Below, piece after piece: positions 19,950 through 27,875 of a DNA stretch of 34,207 nucleotides (positions are counted from its first letter, which is position 1; each line of letters opens with the position of its first letter). The notes below the pieces were generated by a model that saw only the letters and a list, made by a program, of their open reading frames with translations, was not told the origin of the DNA and ran no database searches. Position numbers and translations under genes: made by a program. The DNA comes from Mycobacterium sp. E3198 (GTDB lineage Bacteria; Actinomycetota; Actinomycetes; Mycobacteriales; Mycobacteriaceae), in NCBI RefSeq assembly GCF_001667015.1, contig NZ_LZIS01000140.1, positions 1 to 34,207 on the forward strand, in the 5' to 3' direction.

Positions 19950-20858
19950 ATGACCGCGGCGCAGCAGGTCAGCGAGTTCGAGTCCCTGCGACCACATCTC
20001 ATGTCCGTCGCCTACCGGCTGACCGGCACGGTCGCCGACGCCGAGGACATCGTCCAAGAGGCCTGGCTGCGTTGGCACGGGCAGAACGCGGCTATCACGG
20101 ACCTGCGGGCGTGGCTGACCACCGTCGTGAGCAGGCTGGGCCTGGACCGGTTGCGCTCGGCCGCGCATCGCCGCGAGACCTACACCGGCAACTGGCTGCC
20201 CGAGCCGGTGGTCACGGGCTTCGACCGAGGCGACCCGCTGTCCGCCGTGGTGGCCAGCGAGGACGCCCGGTTCGCGGCGATGGTGGTGCTGGAGCGCCTC
20301 TCGCCCGACCAGCGGGTCGCGTTCGTGCTGCACGACGGCTTCGCCGTGCCGTTCGCCGACGTGGCCGAGGTGCTGGGCACCAGCGCGGCCGCCGCGCGGC
20401 AGCTGGCGTCGCGGGCCCGCAAGGCGGTCACCGCGCAGCCGCCGCCGGAACCGGATCCCTCGCACGACGAGGTGGTCGGCCGACTGATGGCCGCCATGGC
20501 CACCGGTGACCTGGAGGCCGTGGTGGCGCTGCTGCATCCCGACGTGGTTTTCACCGGCGATTCGAATGGCAAGGCGCCCACCGCGGTCCACGTCATCGAA
20601 GGGGCGGACAAGGTGGCCCGGTTCATGTTCGGCCTGGCCCGCCGCTACGGGCCGGCGTTTTTCACGGCCAACCAGCTGGCGTTGGTCAACGGCGAACTGG
20701 GTGCCTACACGGCGGGCAGCCCCGGCGACGACGGCCACTGGGAGATGCGGCCGCGCATCCTCGCGATGACGGTGCGCGACGGAAAGGTTTGCGCCCTATG
20801 GGATGTCGCAAACCCGGACAAGTTCACCGGCTCTCCGCTGCGGGAGCTTCCTGGGTAG
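19950..20858 (+). CDS. sigJ: ECF sigma factor SigJ (ECF41-type, with SnoaL-like C-terminal domain)
   Basis: 302 residues from ATG 19950. The sigma-2 region is FESLRPHLMSVAYRLTGTVADAEDIVQEAWLRW (about 10-42). The sigma-4 region is VLERLSPDQRVAFVLHDGFAVPFADVAEVLGTSAAAARQLASRARK (about 112-157). A C-terminal SnoaL/NTF2-like domain follows (about 170-302). The linker has WLPEP and the C-terminal domain has versions of the other ECF41 signatures, DSNGK (usually DGGGK) and NPDKF (usually NPDKL). ECF41 factors lack an anti-sigma gene; the fused C-terminal domain modulates activity. They usually control a neighbouring carboxymuconolactone decarboxylase, oxidoreductase or epimerase gene. Such a gene overlaps sigJ here tail to tail by 35 nt. 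Confidence 0.93.
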   Translation: MTAAQQVSEFESLRPHLMSVAYRLTGTVADAEDIVQEAWLRWHGQNAAITDLRAWLTTVVSRLGLDRLRSAAHRRETYTGNWLPEPVVTGFDRGDPLSAVVASEDARFAAMVVLERLSPDQRVAFVLHDGFAVPFADVAEVLGTSAAAARQLASRARKAVTAQPPPEPDPSHDEVVGRLMAAMATGDLEAVVALLHPDVVFTGDSNGKAPTAVHVIEGADKVARFMFGLARRYGPAFFTANQLALVNGELGAYTAGSPGDDGHWEMRPRILAMTVRDGKVCALWDVANPDKFTGSPLRELPG

Positions 20859-21429
20859 CCCACGGAACGCGGCAGGCGTCACCGGAATTGAAGCCCTGCT
20901 CGGTGATGCCCAGCGCGGAGTTCACCCGGGCCCGCATGTTCTCCAGCCCGATCTGGTAGGTCAGTTCGAACACGCCGGCGTCGCCGAAGCGGGCGCGCAG
21001 GTCGGCGACCTGCTCGTCGGTGACGGTGTGCGGGTCGGTGGTCATCGCGTCGGCGTAGGCGATGGCGGCGCGCTCGTCGTCGCTGAAAAGTGGCGAAGTC
21101 GCGTAGTTGTCGATGTCCTGGAGCCGCTCGATGTCCAGGCCGTCCAGCCGCTGCAGCATCGAACCGAAGTCGACGCACCACGAGCAGCCGATCGCGCGCG
21201 CGGTCCACAGCACCGCGAGTTCGCGCACGCCGACCGGCAGCGCCTTGGAGGCCCGGTCGACCATCGTTTCGTGCACGGCGCCGGCGATCATCAGTTTGCG
21301 GTGGTGCGCGGACACGGCGAACGGCTCGGGAACCTGGCCGTAGCGTCGCTTGGCGACCCGGTACATGGTCCGGGTCAGCAGGCCGGCGCGCTTGGGGGAT
21401 AGGGGCTCGAGGCGGGTTTTCTGGGTCAT
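20824..21429 (-). CDS. Carboxymuconolactone decarboxylase / AhpD-like protein
   Basis: 201 residues from ATG 21427-21429. The carboxymuconolactone decarboxylase fold is seen in VGVRELAVLWTARAIGCSWCVDFGSMLQRL (about 66-95), with E70 and the redox pair C82-S-W-C85. The catalytic histidine of AhpD (four residues after the second Cys) is replaced by glycine, so this is not AhpD itself. The DDERAAIAYADAMTTDPHTVTDEQVADLRARFGDAGVFELTYQIGLENMRARVN segment (about 117-170) is typical of family members paired with ECF41 sigma factors. A role in peroxide or redox defence is inferred. The promoter at 21438-21464 matches the ECF41 consensus and places the start almost at the ATG. The gene overlaps sigJ convergently. 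Confidence 0.9.
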   Translation of the reverse strand: MTQKTRLEPLSPKRAGLLTRTMYRVAKRRYGQVPEPFAVSAHHRKLMIAGAVHETMVDRASKALPVGVRELAVLWTARAIGCSWCVDFGSMLQRLDGLDIERLQDIDNYATSPLFSDDERAAIAYADAMTTDPHTVTDEQVADLRARFGDAGVFELTYQIGLENMRARVNSALGITEQGFNSGDACRVPWATQEAPAAESR

Positions 21430-21437
21430 ACCCCTCA

Positions 21438-21464
21438 GACGGGGTTGCGTGCGAAAGTGTGACG
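21438..21464 (-). promoter_or_regulatory. ECF41-type promoter (predicted SigJ target) for the carboxymuconolactone decarboxylase gene
   Basis: On the minus strand CGTCACA (21458-21464), a 16-nt spacer and CGTC (21438-21441). The published ECF41 consensus is TGTCACA in the -35 and CGTC in the -10 region. Only the first base differs. The expected start point lies within a few nt of the ATG at 21429. Confidence 0.75.
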
Positions 21465-21541
21465 GGCGCCCGGGACAGGGCCGTAGGATGCGCCTAGCCG
21501 CTGGACGGGCAGTAGCGATGGGGAGCGATTGAGAGTCGACG

Positions 21542-22606
21542 ATGACCGCGCTGTTTAGCCGGGGGGCCGATCAGTACGACTGGCTCTCGGGCTATCTCGC
21601 TTCCCGCGGCATCAGCGGGGCCACCCGGGCCGTGATGGCCTTGATCGCCGCGTCGATGGTGCTGTGCCTCGTCGCGCTGCTGTCCAGCTCGGACGGTCCG
21701 CAGGGAACGGTGCCGGTGGCGATGACGTGGGTTGCCCTCGCTGGCGGGGTGGCGGGAATGCTGCTGTGGGTATGGCGCTGGCCGACGCGCACGCAATCGC
21801 TGATTTTCGCCATGACGTGCAACACCGCCGTCGCGTTGGCGTGCCTCGCGCACCCGAACCCGCTGGCCGCGCTGATCGGCTGCGTCGCCTTCGCGACGTT
21901 CGGCGCCTACCTGGCGTTCTTTCACACCACGGGATTCGTGCTGTACAACTTCGCGCTGGCCGCCGCCGTCGGCTCCTGGGAGGCCTTGTCGCTGGCCAGA
22001 TCGGGCCATCCCAGCCTGGCTGGCGTGGATCTGTGGCTGGTGATCGAGGTCAACATCGCGCTGCCGCTGGCCATCCGGATCCTGGTGCGCGCCTTGTCGG
22101 GGGACCTGCTGCGCGCCGACCGCGACCCGTTGACGGGCCTGCTCAACAGGCGCGCGTTCCAGCACGAGGCGCTGGGCATGATCCTGGCCCGGCGCGGCAT
22201 CGATTCCCACCTGGTCGTGATGCTGATCGACCTGGACAACTTCAAGGCCCTCAACGACCGGTGCGGCCACGCCGCGGGGGACCACGCGCTGGTCCAGGTC
22301 GCCCAGGCGCTGCTGGCCGCGGCCGACAACCAGGCCGTCGTATCGCGAAGCGGCGGTGAGGAATTCCTCTTGGCCGGCACCGCGTCGGGCTGCAACGCCG
22401 AGTCGCTGGCCGCGCGAATGTGCCGGGCCATCGCGGACTCGGCCGCGGGGGTCACCGCCAGCATCGGCACCGCCTGCGCGCGTCTCGACGACGCCGCGCC
22501 CGAACCGCAGGCGCTGCTCGGGGAGCTGATCAGCGTGTCCGATGCCGCGATGTACGAGGCCAAGCGGTTGGGCGGCAACCGAAGTCATCATCACGAACTT
22601 TGCTGA
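21542..22606 (+). CDS. Membrane-bound diguanylate cyclase (GGDEF domain)
   Basis: 354 residues. ATG 21542 has GAGAG 6 nt upstream. Residues 1-185 hold about six hydrophobic helices (near 28-48, 58-78, 86-104, 108-125, 129-147, 162-183) with no recognised sensor family. The GGDEF domain begins at DPLTGLLNRRAF (195-206), has the metal-binding D230 (VMLIDLDNFKALND), GHAAGDHAL and the intact active-site motif GGEEF (271-275), and ends with AMYEAKRLGGNR. The allosteric I-site (RxxD, ending six residues before GGEEF) is absent, so product feedback inhibition should be missing. No EAL or HD-GYP domain is fused. It makes c-di-GMP from two GTP at the inner face of the membrane. It lies between the sigJ locus and the tandem kinase gene. 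Confidence 0.93.
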   Translation: MTALFSRGADQYDWLSGYLASRGISGATRAVMALIAASMVLCLVALLSSSDGPQGTVPVAMTWVALAGGVAGMLLWVWRWPTRTQSLIFAMTCNTAVALACLAHPNPLAALIGCVAFATFGAYLAFFHTTGFVLYNFALAAAVGSWEALSLARSGHPSLAGVDLWLVIEVNIALPLAIRILVRALSGDLLRADRDPLTGLLNRRAFQHEALGMILARRGIDSHLVVMLIDLDNFKALNDRCGHAAGDHALVQVAQALLAAADNQAVVSRSGGEEFLLAGTASGCNAESLAARMCRAIADSAAGVTASIGTACARLDDAAPEPQALLGELISVSDAAMYEAKRLGGNRSHHHELC

Positions 22607-22750
22607 ACCGGGCAGATCCTCGGCGCAGGCCGCAATCTGAGGCTGCTCGCCCGATATCGTGAAAAATTCCTGACAGCAAACCGGCGGACCTGAGCTGAAC
22701 CGGTTGGTAGCATCCGGGCACCGCTTCGTGTGCTCGGAGGAGGCTTTGCC

Positions 22751-25312
22751 GTGGAGGGGGTGGAAGGCGAGGCCCTCGGGCGTTATCGGCTGCTCGAAGT
22801 GCTTCGATCCGGCAGCACCGGCACGGTGTATCGGGCCCACGACACGATGATGAGCCGTGAAGTCGCCGTCAAGGTGCTCGCGCCGGAGTTGACTGCCGAG
22901 CCAAACCATCAGGAACGGTTCCGGCGGCAGATCGGCATTGCGGCCCAGCTCAGCGACCCGAACATCCTCCCGATGTACGAGGCCGGCGAGATCGACGGGC
23001 GGCTCTATGTGGTGATGCCGGCCGTCCCCGACGGCATCAGCGTGCTGGATCTGCTGCGCCGCGACGGGCCCATGCACCCGTCGGTGGCCGCGCGGGTGAT
23101 CGTGCAGGTCGCCTCGGCGCTGGAGGCCGCCCATGTGGCCGGGGTGGTTCACGGCGATGTGAAGACCTCCAACTTGTTGGTGGGCGGTGCGTTTGTGTAC
23201 CTCACCGATTTCGGCGCCGCCGCGAGTGGCACCGATGCCGTCGATGCACGGACCGATATCTACGCGCTGACCTCCGTGCTCTACGAGTGCCTCACCGGTC
23301 AGCCCGCCATAGCGGGCACTGCGGGGGACCTTGCGCCGCCCAAACCCACCGAGATCGACCCGGCGATTCCGGCGGGATTCGACGAGGTGATCGCACGCGG
23401 CATGGCCGAAGATCCCGATGACCGCTATCAAACGGTTCGCGAGTTGGCCGCCGCCGCGCATAACGCACTCACGGCCGTTGCGTCGACCGCGGCGCCGACA
23501 ACCGAAGTGGAGTTCGGTCGCTATCGGCTCCTTGACAGGCTCGGTCAAGGCAGCATGGGCGCGGTGTATCGGGCCCACGACACCGCCCTGGACCGGGATG
23601 TGGCCGTCAAGCTGCTGCAGCCGGAACTGGCTGCCGAACCCGGCTTTCGGGAGCGGTTTCGTCGTGAGGCGTATGCGGCGGGCCGGCTGGCCTGCCCGAA
23701 CATCATCCCGATCTACGAGACGGGTGAGATCGACGGCCGCCTGTATCTGGTGATGCCGATCGTCGACGGCGTGGATCTGAAGGAGGTGCTGAAGCGCGAC
23801 GGACCGATGAGTCCGCAGCAGGCCGTGCGGGTGGTCGAACAGGTTGCCACAGCGCTGCAGGCGGCGCACAAGTCGGGGCTGGTGCACCGCGACGTGAAGC
23901 CGACGAACCTGCTGATGGTCGGCGACGATTTCGTGTACCTGATCGATTTCGGGCTCGTCCACGAGGCCGATGCCGGTCGGTTGACACTGACCAACGTCGC
24001 CCCGGGAAGTCCTGCCTACATGGCGCCGGAGCGCTTCAGCGCCGGCAAGGACGGGAAGGTCGTCGACGCGCGCGCCGACGTGTACTCGCTCGCCTGTGTG
24101 CTCTACGAGTGCCTCACCGGGCGGTTGCCTTTCAGTGGTGGCGGGGTGGAGGGCTTGGCGGCCGCCCACCGCGCGGACGCGCCGCCCAAACCCAGTAGCG
24201 TCGACCCGGCGATACCCGTCGGCTTCGACGGGGTGATCGCACGTGGCATGGCCAAGGAGCCGGAGGACCGCTACCAGTCGGCGCACGAACTGGCCGTCGC
24301 CGCCCGCGCGGCCCTCACCGACGACTCCGCCAACGCTGCGCCGCCACCCGCCGTCAGTGGCGCCGCCGTCGCAGGGGAGGACGGGCCGACCGCGACCTCC
24401 GACCCGCCGCGCATCTCGCCGAAAAGACTCGGCCGCGGGAAGGTTCTGATTCTCGCCGCGGCGGTGGTGGTCGCAATAGTCGCCGGCGCCGCATTATTGC
24501 GAGTCACCAACCACTTTCCGTTCCATCCGGCGAAGCCACCGGGTGAGGTCGTGTTGCCGTTCACCGGTCTGAAGAATCCCGAGGAAGTCGCGGTCGACGC
24601 GCAGGGCGATGTCTATGTCACCGACAGCGGCAACAACCGGGTGCTGAAACTGGCCGCGGGTTCGACCAATCAGACCGTGGTGCCGCTGGCCGGCCTGGAC
24701 CACCCCGAGGAAATTGCGGTCGACGACGCGGGTGACTTGGTGGTCACCGAGCCCGAGCTGCACCGGGTGCTGGAGCTGACGGCCGGCTCCACCAACCCCA
24801 CCGTGCTGCCGTTCGCCGACCTCAGGGACCCCTCGGGTGTGGTGGTCGCCCCGCGCGATTCCGGCAACGATCGCGCCGTCGTTGTCAGCGACTGCGCGCA
24901 CAACCGGGTGGTGGAGCTGCTCGGGCAGTCGGCCGAGCAGACGGAGCTGCCCCTTTCCGGCTTGGCGTGTCCCTCGGCCGTGACGGTAAGTCGCGGCGGC
25001 GCCCTGTTCGTCGTCGATCGGGACAACGAGCGGGTGCTGAAACTGCCGTGGACCGCGACGGTTCCGACCGTGCTGCCCTTTGTCGTCGGGCATCCCGATG
25101 ACGTGGCCGTCGACGCCGGCGGCAACGTGTACGTGACCGAGGGCAAAGACAATCGCGTGACCAAGTTCGTCAGGGCCACCAACACCTCGATGACGCTGCC
25201 GTTCAACGGAGTCAAGAATCCGCAGGGGATCGGCGTCGACGCCGCCGGGAACGTCTACGTCGCCGACACGGGCAACAACCGCGTGCTGAAGCTCCCGCCC
25301 GGTCCGGGCTAA
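22751..25312 (+). CDS. Tandem pseudokinase-kinase receptor with transmembrane helix and extracellular NHL propeller (PknD-like)
   Basis: 853 residues from GTG 22751, chosen because GGAGGAGG (22736-22743) lies 7 nt upstream; the open frame begins at 22730. Module 1 (about 11-240): glycine loop RSGSTGTVYRAHD and K41 kept, but the helix-C glutamate is Q60, HRD is HGD (134-136), and after DFG (153-155) the activation segment with APE is missing. Module 2 (about 257-522) is complete: K287, E306, HRDVKPTN (379-386), DFG (399-401) and YMAPE (423-427). A proline/alanine linker, one membrane helix (about 565-583) and six NHL blades (about 602-850; blades end NRVLKL or similar) follow. The architecture from module 2 on is that of PknD. 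The extracellular propeller probably senses a ligand. Phosphorylation targets are unknown. Confidence 0.92.
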   Translation: MEGVEGEALGRYRLLEVLRSGSTGTVYRAHDTMMSREVAVKVLAPELTAEPNHQERFRRQIGIAAQLSDPNILPMYEAGEIDGRLYVVMPAVPDGISVLDLLRRDGPMHPSVAARVIVQVASALEAAHVAGVVHGDVKTSNLLVGGAFVYLTDFGAAASGTDAVDARTDIYALTSVLYECLTGQPAIAGTAGDLAPPKPTEIDPAIPAGFDEVIARGMAEDPDDRYQTVRELAAAAHNALTAVASTAAPTTEVEFGRYRLLDRLGQGSMGAVYRAHDTALDRDVAVKLLQPELAAEPGFRERFRREAYAAGRLACPNIIPIYETGEIDGRLYLVMPIVDGVDLKEVLKRDGPMSPQQAVRVVEQVATALQAAHKSGLVHRDVKPTNLLMVGDDFVYLIDFGLVHEADAGRLTLTNVAPGSPAYMAPERFSAGKDGKVVDARADVYSLACVLYECLTGRLPFSGGGVEGLAAAHRADAPPKPSSVDPAIPVGFDGVIARGMAKEPEDRYQSAHELAVAARAALTDDSANAAPPPAVSGAAVAGEDGPTATSDPPRISPKRLGRGKVLILAAAVVVAIVAGAALLRVTNHFPFHPAKPPGEVVLPFTGLKNPEEVAVDAQGDVYVTDSGNNRVLKLAAGSTNQTVVPLAGLDHPEEIAVDDAGDLVVTEPELHRVLELTAGSTNPTVLPFADLRDPSGVVVAPRDSGNDRAVVVSDCAHNRVVELLGQSAEQTELPLSGLACPSAVTVSRGGALFVVDRDNERVLKLPWTATVPTVLPFVVGHPDDVAVDAGGNVYVTEGKDNRVTKFVRATNTSMTLPFNGVKNPQGIGVDAAGNVYVADTGNNRVLKLPPGPG
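22781..24316 (+). repeat. Intragenic duplication of the kinase module
   Basis: Two homologous modules run at about 22781-23468 and 23519-24316. Identical stretches remain in the DNA: 22 nt at 22824-22845 and 23562-23583 (offset 738), and 23 nt at 23276-23298 and 24098-24120 (offset 822). The jump in offset is 84 nt, i.e. 28 codons absent from module 1 between DFG and the D-A-R-(T/A)-D segment, exactly the activation loop and APE region. Confidence 0.85.
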
Positions 25313-25316
25313 CCCC

Positions 25317-26117
25317 TCAGCGCGAGAACATGATCGCGCGCTTGACCTCCTGGATCGCCTTGGTGACCTCGATGCCGCGCGGGCAGGACTCGGTGCAGTT
25401 GAACGTGGTCCGGCAGCGCCACACCCCGTCGACCTCGTTGAGGATGTCGAGGCGCTCGGCGGCGGCCTCGTCGCGGCTGTCGAAGATGAAGCGGTGCGCG
25501 TTGACGATCGCCGCCGGGCCGTAGTAGCTGCCCTCGTGCCAGAAGATCGGGCAGCTGGTGGTGCAGGCCGCGCACAGGATGCACTTGGTGGTGTCGTCGT
25601 AGCGGGCGCGGTCGGTCGGGCTCTGGATGCGTTCGCGCGTCGGCGGATTGCCGGTGGTGACCAGGTACGGCTTCACCGCCCGGTAGGCGTCGAAGAACGG
25701 CTCCATGTCGACCACCAGGTCCTTCTCCACCGGCAGCCCGCGGATCGGTTCGACCGTGATGGTGAGCTGTTTGCCCGGCTTCTTGGGTAACAGGTCGCGC
25801 ATCAGCACCTTGCAGGCCAGCCGGTTGACGCCGTTGATGCGCATCGCGTCCGAGCCGCACACCCCGTGGGCGCAGGACCGCCGGAACGTCAGCGTCCCGT
25901 CCAGGTAGCTCTTGATGTAGATCAGCAGGTTGAGCATCCGGTCGCTGGGCAGGCACGGCACCCGAAAGCTTTGCCAGCCACCGGTTTCCGCGAACGCCTC
26001 GGGCTGGTCGGGGTTGAACCGGGCGATCTTCACGGTCACCATCACCGCTCCCTCGGGGATGGGCGGCAGCGGAGGTTCCAGCGCGGTGCCGACGTCTGAC
26101 CCTGGTTCCAAAGCCAT
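25317..26117 (-). CDS. sdhB: Succinate dehydrogenase iron-sulfur subunit
   Basis: 266 residues from ATG 26115-26117, which shares one base with the sdhA stop (TGATG). Three iron-sulfur clusters are visible: 2Fe-2S ligands in RRSCAHGVCGSDAMRING and LACKVL, 4Fe-4S in CILCAACTTSCP, and 3Fe-4S in CRTTFNCTESCPRG, which also provides the last 4Fe-4S cysteine. It passes electrons from SdhA to the quinone at the membrane subunits. The N-terminus has a 20-residue proline-rich extension before VTVKIARFNPD. Last gene of sdhCDAB (Rv3316-Rv3319 order). It converges with the tandem kinase gene, with 4 nt between the stops. Confidence 0.96.
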   Translation of the reverse strand: MALEPGSDVGTALEPPLPPIPEGAVMVTVKIARFNPDQPEAFAETGGWQSFRVPCLPSDRMLNLLIYIKSYLDGTLTFRRSCAHGVCGSDAMRINGVNRLACKVLMRDLLPKKPGKQLTITVEPIRGLPVEKDLVVDMEPFFDAYRAVKPYLVTTGNPPTRERIQSPTDRARYDDTTKCILCAACTTSCPIFWHEGSYYGPAAIVNAHRFIFDSRDEAAAERLDILNEVDGVWRCRTTFNCTESCPRGIEVTKAIQEVKRAIMFSR

Positions 26118-27871
26118 CAGTACTTCCGTTCCTTGGGTTCGTAGCGGGTCTGCACGACGGGCTTGAAGTCCAGCGCGATGTCGCTCAGCAGATCGGTGCC
26201 CTGCTTGTAGGCCATCGTGTGGCGCATGTAGTTGACGTCGTCGCGGTTCGGGTAGTCCTCGCGGGCATGGCCGCCGCGGGACTCCTTGCGGTTCAGCGCG
26301 CCCACCACGGTCACCTCGGCCAGCTCCAGCAAGAAGCCCAGCTCGATGGCCTCCAGCAGGTCGCTGTTGAACCGTTTTCCCTTGTCGTGCACGGTGATTC
26401 GGGAATAGCGCTCCTTCAGCGCGTGAATGTCCGTCAAAGCCTGCTTCAGCGTCTCTTCGGTGCGGAACACCGCGGCGTTGTTGTCCATCGACTGCTGCAG
26501 CGCGCCCCGGATGTCGGCGACGCGCTCGTTGCCGTGCTCGGAGAGGATGTCGCCCACCCACCCGACGACCATCGCGGCCGGGTCCGGCGGCATGTCGACG
26601 AAGTCGTGGCCCCGCGCGTAGCCGGCCGCGGCGATGCCGGCCCGGCGGCCGAAGACGTTGATGTCCAGCAGCGAATTGGTGCCCAGCCGGTTGGCGCCGT
26701 GCACCGACACGCACGCGCACTCGCCCGCGGCGTAGAGGCCCGGGACCGTGGAAGTGTTGTCCCGCAACACCTGTCCGGTGACGGTGGTCGGGATGCCGCC
26801 CATCACGTAGTGACACGTGGGGTAGACGGGCACCAGTTCGTGCACCGGGTCGACGCCCAGGTAGGTGCGGGCGAACTCGGTGATGTCGGGCAGCTTGGCC
26901 TCGAGCACGTCCTCGCCGAGGTGGCGGACGTCGATGTAGACGTAGTCCTTGTTGGGGCCCGCGCCGCGTCCCCCCAGCACCTCGAGCACCATCGAGCGCG
27001 CCACGATGTCGCGCGGCGCGAGGTCGACGATCGTCGGGGCGTAGCGCTCCATGAACCGCTCGCCCTCGGCGTTGAGCAGGCGGCCACCCTCACCGCGCAC
27101 CGCCTCGGAGATCAGGATGCCCAGGCCGGCCAGGCCGGTCGGGTGGAACTGGTGAAACTCCATGTCCTCCAACGGAAGTCCCTTGCGGAAGACGATGCCG
27201 ATGCCGTCGCCGGTCAGGGTGTGCGCGTTGGAGGTCGTCTTGTACATCCGGCCCGAACCGCCGGTGGCGATCACGACGGCCTTGGCGTGGAAGACGTGGA
27301 TCTCGCCCGTCGCCAGTTCGTAGGCGACCACGCCGGTGGCCACCGGCCCGCTCGGGGTCTGCGTGAGCACCAAATCCAGCGCGTAGAACTCGTTGAAGAA
27401 CTGCACGTCGTGGCGGACGCAGTTCTGGTACAGGGTCTGCAGGATCATGTGGCCGGTGCGGTCCGCGGCGTAGCAGGCCCGCCGCACCGGCGCCTTGCCG
27501 TGGTCGCGGGTGTGCCCGCCGAAGCGGCGCTGGTCGATGCGGCCCTCGGGGGTGCGGTTGAACGGCATCCCCATCTTCTCCAGGTCGAGCACCGCGTCGA
27601 TGGCTTCCTTGCACATGATCTCGACGGCGTTCTGGTCGGCGAGGTAGTCGCCGCCCTTGACGGTGTCGAAGGTGTGCCATTCCCAGTTGTCGTCCTCGAC
27701 GTTGGCCAGCGCGGCGCACATGCCGCCCTGCGCGGCGCCCGTGTGGCTGCGGGTGGGGTAGAGCTTGGTCAGCACCGCGGTGCGCGCCCGGGGCCCGGCC
27801 TCCACCGCGGCGCGCATGCCGGCGCCGCCGGCGCCGACGATCACCACGTCGTATCGGTGTTGGGAGATCAC
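26117..27871 (-). CDS. sdhA: Succinate dehydrogenase flavoprotein subunit
   Basis: 584 residues from GTG 27869-27871, with GGAGG about 8 nt upstream inside the end of sdhD. FAD-binding GAGGAGMRAAVEA (about 12-24), the FAD-linking histidine in SHTGAAQGGMCAA (about 42-54), the active-site region RRFGGHTRDHG, EFHQFHPTGLAGLGILISEA, and the substrate-binding ACVSVHGANRLGTNSL (about 385-400). It oxidises succinate to fumarate in the TCA cycle and joins the respiratory chain as complex II. Length and motifs are those of Rv3318 (Sdh2). It starts 4 nt after the sdhD stop. Confidence 0.97.
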   Translation of the reverse strand: MISQHRYDVVIVGAGGAGMRAAVEAGPRARTAVLTKLYPTRSHTGAAQGGMCAALANVEDDNWEWHTFDTVKGGDYLADQNAVEIMCKEAIDAVLDLEKMGMPFNRTPEGRIDQRRFGGHTRDHGKAPVRRACYAADRTGHMILQTLYQNCVRHDVQFFNEFYALDLVLTQTPSGPVATGVVAYELATGEIHVFHAKAVVIATGGSGRMYKTTSNAHTLTGDGIGIVFRKGLPLEDMEFHQFHPTGLAGLGILISEAVRGEGGRLLNAEGERFMERYAPTIVDLAPRDIVARSMVLEVLGGRGAGPNKDYVYIDVRHLGEDVLEAKLPDITEFARTYLGVDPVHELVPVYPTCHYVMGGIPTTVTGQVLRDNTSTVPGLYAAGECACVSVHGANRLGTNSLLDINVFGRRAGIAAAGYARGHDFVDMPPDPAAMVVGWVGDILSEHGNERVADIRGALQQSMDNNAAVFRTEETLKQALTDIHALKERYSRITVHDKGKRFNSDLLEAIELGFLLELAEVTVVGALNRKESRGGHAREDYPNRDDVNYMRHTMAYKQGTDLLSDIALDFKPVVQTRYEPKERKY

Positions 27872-27875
27872 CGCA

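Noticed and set aside
22607..22750. Promoter for the tandem kinase gene
   Set aside because: A TAGCAT at 22708 resembles a -10 box but no -35 fits at 16-19 nt. Not strong enough to list.
21494..24286. 930-codon open frame on the minus strand
   Set aside because: It is antisense to the diguanylate cyclase and kinase genes, which carry clear domain motifs. The translated product is compositionally biased (R, H, G, Q) with no motif. Long antisense frames are normal in GC-rich DNA.
26118..26816. N-terminal extension of the sdhB frame
   Set aside because: It is a shadow of sdhA; true SdhB starts at 26117.
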